From: Cherax quadricarinatus
Taxonomy: Eukaryota > Arthropoda > Malacostraca > Decapoda > Parastacidae
Length of the DNA stretch: 64,000 nt
NCBI RefSeq assembly: GCF_038502225.1
Contig: NC_091293.1
Coordinates: 13,811,439 to 13,875,438, forward strand
Direction: 5' to 3'
Position 1 is the first letter of the stretch. The number at the start of each line of letters is the position of its first letter. The translations under genes were made by a program, and so were the position numbers. This document shows positions 11,273 through 21,742 of the stretch, piece after piece. The notes beneath the pieces were generated by a model. That model searched no databases. It saw only the letters and a list, made by a program, of their open reading frames with translations, and was not told where the DNA came from.

Positions 11273-12575
11273 GTGTACTCACCTAGTTGTGGTTGCAAGG
11301 GTCGAGTCATAGCTCCTGGCACCTCCTCTTTACTGGCCGCTACTGGGTTACTCTCTCTGTACCATGAGCTTTAGCATACCTCTTCTTAAAGCTATGAATG
11401 GATCCTGCCTCCACTACATTGCTTCCAAAACTATTCCACTTCATGACTACTCTTTGAAGAAATAGTTCCTAACATCCCTGTGATTCATCTGTGTCTTCAA
11501 CTTACAACTGTGTCCCCTTGTTGCTGAGTCCTATCTCTGGAACATTGTGTTTTTGTCCACTTTGTCAATTCCTCTCAGTATTTTATATGTCATTATCATG
11601 TCCCCCCTATCTCTCCTGTCCTCCAGTGTCGTCAGGTCAATTTTCCTTAACCTCTCCTCATAGGACATATCCCTTAGCTCTTGGGATAGTCTTGTTGCAA
11701 ACCTTTGCACTTTCTCTAGTTTCTTTACGTGCTTGGCTAGGTGTGGGTTCCAAACTGGTGCCGCATACTCCAATATGGGCCTAACATACACAGTGTACAG
11801 GGTCCTGAACGATTCCTTATTAAGATGTCGGAATGCTGTTCTGAGGTTTGCTAGGCGCCCATGTGCTGCAGCAGTTATTTGGTTGATGTGCACTTTAGAA
11901 GTCCCTGGTGTTATACTCACCCCAAGATCTTTTTCCTTGAGTGAGGTTTGTGGTCTCGGCCCCGGAGACTACTCCGTCTGCGGTCCTTGCCTTTCCTCAA
12001 TCTTCATGACTTTGCACTTGGTGTGGTTGAACTCCAGGAACCAATTGCTGGACCAGGCCTACAGCCTGTCCAGATACCTTCGTAGTTCTGCCTGGTCCTC
12101 GTCCAGTTGAATTCTTTTCATCAACTTCACATCATCTGCAAATAGGGACACATCGGAGTCTATTCCTCACGTCAAGTCATTCACAAGTACCAGAAACAGC
12201 ACCGGTCCTAGGACTGACCCCAGTGGAACCTGACTTATCACATGCGCCCACTCTGACACCTCGCCTCGCACCATGACTCGCTGTTGTCTTCCTGACAGGT
12301 TTTGTAGTGCCTGACCTGTTATCCTTGCCTGGTCCTCCAGTTTTTGCACTAATCTCTTGTTTGGAACTGTGTCAAACGCCTTCTTACAGTCCAAGAAAAT
12401 GCAATGTACCCACTCCTCTCTCTCTTGTCTTACTGCTGTCTCCCTATCATAGAACTCCAGTAGGTTTGAGACACAGGATTTCCCGTCCCTTAAACCGTGT
12501 TGGCTGTTGTTGAAAAGCTCATTCCTTTCTAGGTGTTCCACCACCTTCTCCATGACTTTATATACTATACATATT
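11273..12575 (-). mobile_element. D1 LINE copy F, 3' part (interrupted by D3 copy G)
   Basis: Begins with a single terminal unit TACTCACCTAGTTG and the GGGTCGAGTC 3' UTR. No (TG)n precedes it, unlike most copies. RT pieces: 11531-11920 (thumb; VRPILEYAAPVWNPHL, LTTLEDRRDRGDMIMTYKIL) and 12167-12553 (SCVSNLLEFYDRET, IFLDCKKAFDTVPNKRLVQK, SGRQQRVMVRGEVSEWAHV, then VPLGSVLGPVLFLVLVNDLT). At 12575 it is cut in the RT by D3 copy G and resumes at 14330. Confidence 0.85.
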
Positions 12576-14329
12576 CAAATTCAAAGTTTATTCTCTATAA
12601 GGATTACAATGCTGAGTTTACAGAAATTCGGTTATTGTTTGGTTTACATGTAGTAAAATTGGGATTACAGAGTGTACCACTAGAACGCTTAGCATGGCTA
12701 GGCATTTCGGGCATACTTAGTTTTATTCTTAAATGTAAAATATTACAAATTATGAGGTAAGTTGGTATTATGGCTAAGTGACTAAATACTATTTTGTGAG
12801 TTTAGCAATGTGAATGCTTTTGTTTTGGCACAGTATATAGTTTCAGTATTGGAGTATCACAGGATTCATTATTTTAAGACTGAGATTAATATTTCTGTTT
12901 ATGGTCAAATGAGTGAGCGAGTGTAAGTGTGAACCACCAGGTGGTATTCGTGAAGTTAGTTGACGGGGTGTATCAGGGAGATAAGATGTTTTCTAATGGT
13001 AGTTTTGAAGGTGATGAATGTGTCTGCAGTTCTAGAGTTCTCAGGTAGGGTATTCCAGATTTTAGGGCCTTTGACATACATTGAATTCTTGTAAAGGTTT
13101 AGTCGGACACGGGGAATGTCGTAGAGATGTTTGTTTCTGGTGTTATGCCTGTGGGTTCTGTCACAACTATCAAGAAAGCGTTTTAGGTCAAGGTTGATAT
13201 TAGAGTTTAAGGCCCTGTAGATATAGATTGCACAGTAGTAAGTGTGGATGTACTGAACTGGGAGTAAGTTTAGATCTTTGAAGAGTGGGGGGGTGTGCTG
13301 CCAGGGATGGGATTTAGTGATTATTCTTACTGCAGCTTTTTGTTGGGTTATTATTGCCTTTAGGTGTGTTGCTGCAGTTGATCCCCAAGCACAAATAGCA
13401 TAGGTGAGGTATGGATAAATAAGTGAGTGGTATAGTGTGAGAAGGGCATTTTGCGGCACGTAGTATCGTATCTTGGAGAGGCTCCCAACCGTTTTGGATA
13501 CTTTTTTGGCTATATGCTGGATATGGGTGCTGAAATTCAGGTTATTGTCAAGGTATAAGCCTAAGAATTTTCTCCCATTATTTCTGGTAATTAGAGTGTT
13601 GTCAATCTTAATGTTAATTTGTGCATCTCCTGCTCTGCTACCAAACATAATATAGTAAGTTTTGTCAGTGTTAAGCGTAAGTTTATTGGCTGTCATCCAA
13701 GTCGATATTTTAATCAGCTCCTCATTCACAATGGTGTTAAGGGTGGCAAGATTAGGGTGAGAGATGACATAAGTCGTGTCATCAGCAAAGAGAATGGGTT
13801 TCAGGTGTTCGGTTACGTTTGGAAGGTCATTGATGTATATGAGGAAGAGCAGGGGACCAAGGACACTTCCCTGCGGAACTCCAGTATCAAGTGGCCGTGT
13901 TGCTGATGCTGTGTCTTTAATGGTGACGTACTGATACCTATTAGTAATGTAAGATTTGAAATAAGCAAGCGCAGGGTCTCTTATACCGTAGTGGTCAAGT
14001 TTGTGGAGTAGGATTTCGTGGTTTACTGTGTCAAAAGCTTTTCTTAGGTCAATAAAAATTCCTAGTGGATATTCCTTATTTTCCAATGCTGTGTAAAGCA
14101 GATCTAGCATTTTTATGATTGCATCATTAGTGCTTTTATTTTTCCTGAATCCAAACTGGCAGGGGTTGAGTATGTTTTGAGCCGTTATAAATGAATACAG
14201 TCTCCTGTGCACGAGTTTCTCAAAGATTTTGGATAGCAATGGTAAGTTAGATATTGGCCTATAGTTGTTTAAGTCTGTAGGGTCACCACCTTTATGTATT
14301 GGTGTAACCCTTGCCATCTTGAGTAGTTT
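12576..14329 (-). mobile_element. D3 LINE copy G, 5'-truncated, nested in D1 copy F
   Basis: Third LINE family. The 3' end (minus sense) carries AATAAA within GAGAATAAACTTTG followed by a short (TTTGAA)n tail. The same 3' end recurs at 61514. The copy starts inside RT (KTAKVTPIHKGGD block) and includes RT, thumb and a 3' UTR (12576-12955). It is inserted in D1 copy F at its RT, with loss of a few target bases. RT sequence belongs to the CR1/Jockey supergroup; I cannot assign the clade. Confidence 0.88.
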
Positions 14330-14467
14330 CACTGGTCTATATTTTAGTGCTCCTCGTCTGTCTCCCTTTTTAAAAATTTGGATTACATTTGCTGTCTTCC
14401 ATACCTCAGGAAATCTCCCTGTTTCGTTAGATGTGTTGAATATTGTTGTTAGGGGTACACATAGCAC
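12956..14467 (-). CDS. Chimeric 503-aa ORF: D1 RT fingers fused in frame to D3 RT
   Basis: Long uninterrupted minus ORF. Residues 1-~48 are D1 copy F sequence (LCVPLTTIFNTSNETGRF, VWKTANVIQIFKKGD, ALKYRPVKL); the rest is D3 (KMARVTPIHKGGDPTDLNNY, PISNLPLLSKIFEKLVHRRL). D3 motifs are complete: motif A IFIDLRKAFDTV, TGVPQGSVLGPLLFLIYIND, catalytic FADDTTYV, then a thumb with YHSLIYPYLTYAICAWG and a C-terminus ending LISLIHPVN. The fused join repeats the same RT block twice (xVxxIxKxGDxxxxxxYRP). The D3 part is the best-preserved RT in the window, but the element lacks its endonuclease and so is not autonomous. Confidence 0.85.
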   Translation of the reverse strand: MLCVPLTTIFNTSNETGRFPEVWKTANVIQIFKKGDRRGALKYRPVKLLKMARVTPIHKGGDPTDLNNYRPISNLPLLSKIFEKLVHRRLYSFITAQNILNPCQFGFRKNKSTNDAIIKMLDLLYTALENKEYPLGIFIDLRKAFDTVNHEILLHKLDHYGIRDPALAYFKSYITNRYQYVTIKDTASATRPLDTGVPQGSVLGPLLFLIYINDLPNVTEHLKPILFADDTTYVISHPNLATLNTIVNEELIKISTWMTANKLTLNTDKTYYIMFGSRAGDAQINIKIDNTLITRNNGRKFLGLYLDNNLNFSTHIQHIAKKVSKTVGSLSKIRYYVPQNALLTLYHSLIYPYLTYAICAWGSTAATHLKAIITQQKAAVRIITKSHPWQHTPPLFKDLNLLPVQYIHTYYCAIYIYRALNSNINLDLKRFLDSCDRTHRHNTRNKHLYDIPRVRLNLYKNSMYVKGPKIWNTLPENSRTADTFITFKTTIRKHLISLIHPVN

Positions 14468-14812
14468 CTCTGCTCCCTCTCTCAGGAACCATGGAGAGAT
14501 GTTATCCGGCCCCTTCGAGTTGGGGTGTCTAGCTCGCTCAGCAGCTTCTTCAGTTCTTCCTCAGTTTTATGTATTGTGTCCAACACTTGGTGGTGTACCC
14601 CACCTCTCGTTCTTCTTGGAGTCCTTTCTGTCTCCTCTGTGAACACTTCTTTGAATCTCATTTTGAGTTCCTCATATGCTTCTCAGTCGTTTCTTGTGAT
14701 CTTTCCTCCTTCCTTTCTTAGCCTTATTACTTGGTCCTTGACTGTTGTTTTCCTCCTGATGTGACTGTACAACAGCTTTGGTTCAGATTTGGCTTTTGCT
14801 GCTATGTCATTT

Positions 14813-15304
14813 TCATATTGTCGTTTGAGCCTCCCTTCTTAACTGTGCATGGTTATTTCTGGCTCTATGACTGCTCTCCTTATTCTCCTCTGTCCTTTGC
14901 CTTCTATAGTTCTTCCATTCCCTAGCACACATGGTTTTGGCCTCTCCGCACCATTGGGTGAGCCACGGGCTCATCCTAGCTCTTTCCTTATTCCTGTTAC
15001 CCTTGGGTACAAACCTCTCCTCAGCTTCCTTGCATATTATTGTCATGTATTCCATCATCTCATTCACTGACTTCCCTGCCAGTTCTCTGTCCCACTGAAC
15101 CCCATTCAGGAAGATCTTCATTCCCACGTGGTCCCCCTTCTTGTAGTTTGGCTTCAATCGTCTGGCTCTTCCTGCTCCCCCGTCCACTTGTAACTCTACT
15201 GTGTATTCGAATCTTAAAACCATATGATCGTTGGCCCCAAGGGGTCTTTCATATGTGATATCCTCAATATCTGCACTACTCATGGTGAATTCTAGGTCCA
15301 ACAT
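14813..15304 (-). pseudogene. D1 endonuclease C-terminal part and linker (copy F)
   Basis: 163 residues: LDLEFTMSSADIEDITYERP, GANDHMVLRFEYTVELQVDG (final endonuclease block, with SDH read as NDH), then the long basic linker (RMSPWLTQWCGEAKTMCARE, NYRRQRTEENKESSHRARNN) that precedes RT. The upstream endonuclease (15305-15700, including the GDFNH region) is in other frames. Confidence 0.75.
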
Positions 15305-15923
15305 CGCTGGTTCATCGTCTCGTCTCTCTCTGGTAGTGTCCCTTACGTGTTAGTACAAGAGGTTTTCCAGTACTACCTCTATCATCTTAGCCCTCCAAGT
15401 TTTTTTTGCCTTCATGTGGCTCCAAGTTCTCCCAGTCAGTTTCCTTGTGGTCGAAGGTACCCATGATCAATAGCTTTGCCCTGCTCTCTTGAGCCCTTCT
15501 TGCCACTTCAGCCAGTGTGTTACTCTTATCATACTCTTGCCTTGGCCTCCTGCTGTTCTATGGCAGGTTATACATCGCTGCAATTACTACCCTGGGACCT
15601 CCAAACTGAAGCATGCCTACTATGTAATCCCTTGCTTCTCTACTGTCTTCTCTTTCCAGCTCATCAAAATCTCATCAGTTCTTGACTAGCAGTGCCACTC
15701 CACCCATCTGTTCCCTCTGTCTTTCCTCATAATCTGATATCCCATTGGAAAGATGGCATCTGTTATCTTACCTGTGAGCTTGGTTTCTTTGATGCTATGA
15801 TGTCCAGTGATGCCTCTTCAGCTTTTTCGGACCTGGCAGTGTACTGTGTAATTCTATAGCTGAGTGTTGGGTGGGAGCTGTGGGTGTGGATTGAGGTTTG
15901 TTTTGGGATAATGTGATTGGTTG

Positions 15924-16879
15924 TTAGGTTCTGGGTTTGGTTCTGTGTGTGCTTGCTCTTGTCGCTCTGCCCTGTTCTGGTTGTCCTCTGCTGATTCTGT
16001 CATTGTCTCTCCTCGTAGCTCCTTTTACTTTTGTGTCCTCTCCCTCAGCTGCTGTCATTCTGTTTGTGTTCTGTCTTGGTCTAGGAACACCCTCTTGTAA
16101 CCTGCTGCATCCTTCAACCGTGGTTTCTCTTGGAGGATCCTGTTCCACACTGTTTCTGTCCTGAAAATCAGCTTGATTGGTTCTTTTCTCCCTTTCAAAT
16201 ACCCCCCTATTCTCTGAAAATTTCCAATCTCAGACATGTCCTCTTCACCTATTTCTGTGATAATGTCCTCAATCTCCTTTCTTCCTGCCACCTTTCAGTG
16301 TGTGTCTTTCCGTTGCTCTGATGAAGCCCATGAATAAACAGTGACTTTGCCCTCTCCTCCTCCCATTGCCTTTCCCTCTGTGACTTGGTTCCTGTCTGTA
16401 TATGGCCATTTTCTCCCTTGCTTTTTTTTCCTGCAGCTCTTGGTGGCATATTCATGTCACTGCATTTGACCTATCCCCCTCTCCACCTGCACCCAGCTGC
16501 TCTTCCCCTTCACTGCTTGGCCCTGCTTGGTAGGGTCATGTGGTCTAGTGTAAGTTATACCTCCTTTCTTCCCGTTGGGCCTCCCAGCTCCATATGCTGT
16601 GTTGTCTCTGGTCACTACCCTTGTATCTCACTTCAGCCTACTTACCTCATCTTCTAGGACCCTTATCTTGGCTACTGCAGTTTCGACTAGAGACTCCCAT
16701 TTCTTCTTCTCCTCCTCCAACCTCTTTTCCAATTTCACAGAATGCACTGTCTACATTTTTGTAGAGAGCTCTCCTAGTGTCCTCTCACACTCTTGTTCCA
16801 TCCTTTTGCAATGCTCTTCCATCCATTCCTCCCTACCAGAACCATTCTCCCCCGATCCTTGGGTCCTATAACCCACCAT
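15924..16879 (-). pseudogene. D1 ORF1 region (copy F), frameshifted
   Basis: Pieces 16249-16455 (coding end of the coiled-coil part, RERQWEEERAKSLFIHGLHQ), 16055-16291 (NFQRIGGYLKGRKEPIKLIF, LQEKPRLKDAAGYKRVFLDQ, RRM-like) and 15924-16148 (charged C-terminal linker) make up the RNA-binding ORF1. 16456-16879 is the N-terminal coiled coil in broken frames. Role by family: RNA chaperone/particle protein. Confidence 0.65.
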
Positions 16880-17303
<424 letters not shown>

Positions 17304-17609
17304 TACTCACCTAATTGTACTCACCTAATTGTGGTTGCAGGGGTCGAGACTCAGCTCCTGGCCCTGCCTCTTCACCGACCGCTACTAGGTCCTCTCTCCA
17401 TCTGCTCCATGAGCTTTATCATACCTCGTCTTAAAACTATGTATAATTCATGCCTCCACTACATCGCTTGCCAGACTATTCCACTTCCTAACTACTCAAT
17501 GACTGAAGAAATACTTCCTAACATCCCTTTGACTCATCTGAGTCTTCAGCTTCCAATTGTGACCCCTTGTTTCTGAGTCCCATCTCTGGAACATCCTGTC
17601 TCTGTACAC

Positions 17610-19017
17610 CTAGTCTATTCCACGCAGTATTTTGTATGTCGTTATCATGTCTCCCCTGACCCTCCTGTCCTCCAGTGTTGTCAGACCGATTTCCCTTAAC
17701 CTTTCTTCATAGGACATTCCCCTTAGCTCTGGAACGAGCCTTGTTGCAAACCTTTGCACTTTCTCTAATTTCTTGACGTGTTTGACCAGGTGTGGGTTCC
17801 AAACTGGTGCTGCGTACTTCAGTATGGACCTGACGAACACAGTGTATAAAGTCTTGAACGATTCCTTACTGAGGTACCGGAACGCTATTCTCAGGTTTGC
17901 CAAGTTCCCATATGCCGCAGCAGTTATCTGGTTAATGTGTGCTTCTGTCGATGTACTCGGTATTATACTCACTCCTAGGTCTTTCTCCTTGAGTGAGGTT
18001 TGCAGCCTTTGACCACCTAGCCTATACTCTGTCTGCAGTCTTCTTTGCTCTCCTCCGATCTTCATAACTTTGCATTTGGCGGGGTTAAATTCTAGGAGCC
18101 AGTTTCTGGACCACACATCCAGCCTGTCCAGGTCTCTTTGTAGACCTGTCTGGTCCGTGTCTGATTTAATTCTCCTCATTAACTTCACGTCATCTGCAAA
18201 CAGGGACACTTCTCAGTCTATCACTTCCGTCATGTCGTTCACATATACCAAGAACAGCATTGGTTCCAGGAGTGACCCCTGTAGGACCCCGCTCGTCACT
18301 GGCGCCCACTGATACCTCATCATGGACCATGACTCGCTGATGCCTCCCTGTTAGGTATTCTCTGATCCATTGCAGTGCCCTTCCTGTTGTACGTGCCTGT
18401 TCCTCTAGCTTCTGTACTAATCTCTTGTGAGGAACTGTGTCGAAGGCCTTCTTGCAGTCCAAGAAAATGCAATCAATCCACCCCTCCCTCTCATTTCTTA
18501 CTTCAGTTACCTTGTCGTAAAACTCTAGTAGGTTTGTGACACAGGATTTTCCTTCCATGAATTCGTGCTGGCTGTCGTTTATAATCTTGTTCCGCTCCAG
18601 GTGCTCCACCACTCTCCTCCTGATAATCCTATCCAAGACTTTGCATACTATACATGTCAGTGACACTGGTCTATAATTTAGTGCTTCATTTCTGTCTCCC
18701 TTAAAGATTGGGACTACATTTGTCTTCTTCTATACTTTAGGTAGTTGCCCAGTTTCAAGGGAAATGTTGAAGATTTTGGTTAGTGGCACACGTAGAGTCC
18801 CTGCTCCCTCTCTAAGGACCCATGGAGAGATGTTGTCCTGTCCCACCGCCTTTGAGGTATCAAGGTCGCTTAGGAGCTTCTCCACCTCCTCCTCAGCTGT
18901 GTGTAATTCATCCAACACTTGTTGATATATCTCTTGTTGCTGTATGCCACTGTTTTGTCTCCACGTTGTCCCTTCATCCTCCACTGTAAATACTTCCTGA
19001 AATCTCATGTTGAGCAC
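17610..19017 (-). pseudogene. D1 reverse transcriptase (copy H), several frameshifts
   Basis: 17610-18209 starts at MSLFADDVKLMRRIK (catalytic FADD present) and runs through the thumb (INQITAAAYGNLANLRIAFR, VPELRGMSYEERLREIGLTT). 18190-18666 carries GKSCVTNLLEFYDKVTEV, IFLDCKKAFDTVPHKRLVQK and REYLTGRHQRVMV. 18730-19017 carries LLSDLDTSKAVGQDNISPWV. Catalytic Asp residues in motifs A and C are retained; breaks at ~18200 and ~18700. Confidence 0.85.
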
Positions 19018-19441
19018 CTCACATACCTCCTGGTCGTTTCTTGTAAGCTCCCCACCTTCTTTCCTCAGCCTGATTACCTGGTCCTTGACTGTTGTCTTCC
19101 ACCTGATGTGGCTGTAGAGTAGTATCGGGTCAGACTTGATTTTCGATGCTATGTCATTTTCATTGCGCCTCCCTTCTTATCTGTGCATACTCGTTTCTGG
19201 CTCGTCGACTAATCTCTTTATTCTCCTGAGTCCTTTGCCTTCTGTACTTTTTCTATTCTCTAGAGCACTTAGTTTTTGCCTCCCTGCACCTTCGGGTAAA
19301 CCAAGGGCTCATTCTGTCCTTCCCATTATTTCTGTTACCCTTGGGAACAAACCTTTCCTCTGCCTCCTTGCATTTTGTTGTTACAAAGTCCATCATTGCG
19401 TTTACTGATTTTCCTACCAACTCCTGTTTCCACTGAACCTC

Positions 19442-19927
19442 CTACAGGAAGGTACTCATTCCTGTGTAGACCCCCCTTTTATAGTTTAGCTGCTCTCTTT
19501 TTACTCCAGTTACCCTTTCCACTTTTAGCTCCACGATGAATTCAAAGTTCATAACTACGTGGTCACTAGCTCCAAGGGGCCTTTCATATGTGATGTGCTC
19601 AATGTCTGAGCTACTCAGGGTGAACACGAGGTTCAGTCTTGCTGGTTCATCCTCCCCTCTCTCTCTGGTAGTATCCCTAACATGTTGGTGCATGAGATTT
19701 GCCAGCACCACATTCATCATCATGGCTCTCCATGTTTCGGGACCCCCATGTGGCTCCAGGTTTTCCCAGTCAATCTCCCTGTGATTGAAGTCGCCCATGA
19801 CCAGTAACTTCGCTCTACTTGAGCGAGCCCTTCTTGCCGCCTCAGCTAGAGTGTCCACCATTGCTCTGTTGCATTCATCATATTCCTCTCTTGGCTTCCT
19901 GCAGTTCCGTGGTGGGTTATATATCAC
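19442..19927 (-). pseudogene. D1 endonuclease, C-terminal two thirds (copy H)
   Basis: 161 uninterrupted residues: MIYNPPRNCRKPREEYDECN, AKLLVMGDFNHREIDWENLE, then LVFTLSSSDIEHITYERPLG, ASDHVVMNFEFIVEL. GDFNH and SDH blocks are intact. The N-terminal ITETK block is missing because of the 5' truncation, so it cannot be active. Confidence 0.85.
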
Positions 19928-19978
19928 AGCAATGACTACCTTGTGTTACCCTGACTGAACTGTACCTACTATGTAATC

Positions 19979-20212
<234 letters not shown>

Positions 20213-20286
20213 CACCTAGTTCTCACCTAGTTGAGGTTGCAGGGGTCGAGTCCAAGCTCCTGGCCCCGCCTCTTCACTGGTCGCTA

Positions 20287-21724
20287 CTAGGTCACTCTCC
20301 CTGAACCATGAGCTTGATCGTACCTCTGCTTAAAGCTATGTATGGATCCTGCCTCCACTACATCGCTTCCCAAACTATTCGACTTCCTGACTACTCTGTG
20401 GCTGAAGAAATACTTCCTAACATCCTTTTGATTCATCTGTGTCTTTAGCTTCCAACTGTGTCCCCGTGTTGCTGAGTCCAGTCTCTGGAACATCCTGTCT
20501 TTGTCCACCTTGTCAATTCCTCTCAGTATTTTGTAAGTCGTTATCATGTCCCCCCTATCTCTCCTATCCTCCTGAGTCGTCAGGTTGATTTCCCTTAACC
20601 TCTCCTCATAGGACATACCTCTTAACTCTGGGACTAGTCTTGTTGCAAACCTTTGCACTTTATCTAGTTTCTTTACATGCTTGGCTAGGTGTGAGTTCCA
20701 AACTGGTGCCGCATACTCCAATATGGGCCTAACGTACACGGTGTACAAGGTCTTGAACGATTCCTTATTAAGATGTCGGAATGCTGTTCTGAGGTTTGCT
20801 AGGCGCCCATATGCTGCAGCAGTTATTTGGTTGATGTGCGCTTCAGGAGATGTGCCTGGTGTTATACTCACCCCAAGATCTTTTTCCTTGAGTGATGTTT
20901 GTAGTCTCTGGCCCCCTAGACTGTACTCCGTCTGCAGTCTTCTTTGCCCTTCCCCAATCCTCATGACTTTGCACTTGGTGGGATTGAACTCCAGGAGCCA
21001 GTTGCTGGACCAGGTCTGCAGCCTGTCCAGATCCCTTTGTATTTCCGCCTGGTCTTCGATCGAATGAACTCTTCTCATCAACTTCACGTCATCTGCAAAC
21101 AGGGACACCTCGGAGTTTATTCCTTCCGTCATGTCGTTCACAAATACCAGAAACAGCACTGGCCCTAGGACTGACCCCTGTGGGACCCCGCTGGTCACAG
21201 GTGCCCACTGTGACACCTCGCCACGTACCATTACTCGCTGCTGTCTTCCTGACAAGTATTCCCTGATCCATTACAGTGCATTCTCTGTTATCTCTGCTTG
21301 GTCCTCCAGTTTTTGCACTAATCTCTTGTGTGGTACTGTGTCAAACGCCTTCTTGCAGTCCATGAAAATGCAATCTACCCACCCCTCTCTCTCTTGTCTT
21401 ACTGCTGTTACCATGTTATAGAACTCCAGTAGGTTTGTGACACAGGATTTCCCGTCTCTGAAACCATGTTGGGTGCTGTTCCACCATTCTTCTCCTGACA
21501 ATCTTTTCCATGATTTTGCATGCTATACCTGTCAATGACACTGGTCTGTAGTTTAGTGCTTCATGTCTGTCTCCTTTTTTAAAGATTCGGACTACATTTG
21601 CTGTCTTCCATGCCTCAGGCAATCTCCCTGTTTCGATAGATGCATTGAATATTGTTGTTAGGGGTACACATAGCGTCTCTGCTCCCTCTCTCAGGACCCA
21701 TGGAAAGATGTTATCTGGCCCCAT
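20287..21724 (-). pseudogene. D1 reverse transcriptase (copy I), three pieces
   Basis: 20287-21255 (322 aa) holds SGRQQRVMVRGEVSQWAPV, TSGVPQGSVLGPVLFLVFVN, catalytic FADDVKLMRRV, the complete thumb and the C-terminus [19 protein letters not shown]. 21271-21501 holds IFMDCKKAFDTVPHKRLVQK (motif A Asp kept). 21416-21724 holds MGPDNIFPWVLREGAETLCV and NVVRIFKKGDRHEALNYRPV. The joins at ~21260 and ~21450 are frame changes. Nearly intact RT. Confidence 0.9.
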
Positions 21725-21742
21725 TGCCTTTGAGGTATCTAG

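Larger units (their letters stand above)
14330..16879 (-). mobile_element. D1 LINE copy F, 5' part
   Basis: Continuation of copy F upstream of the D3 insertion: RT fingers (14330-14810), endonuclease (14813-~15600), Pro-rich linker and ORF1 (15800-16879). The start ATG of ORF1 on the minus strand is at 16879 (ATGGTGGGTTATAGG), the same context as copies I (24225) and K (29809). Together with the GA-rich leader upstream it looks full length apart from the D3 insertion. Confidence 0.85.
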
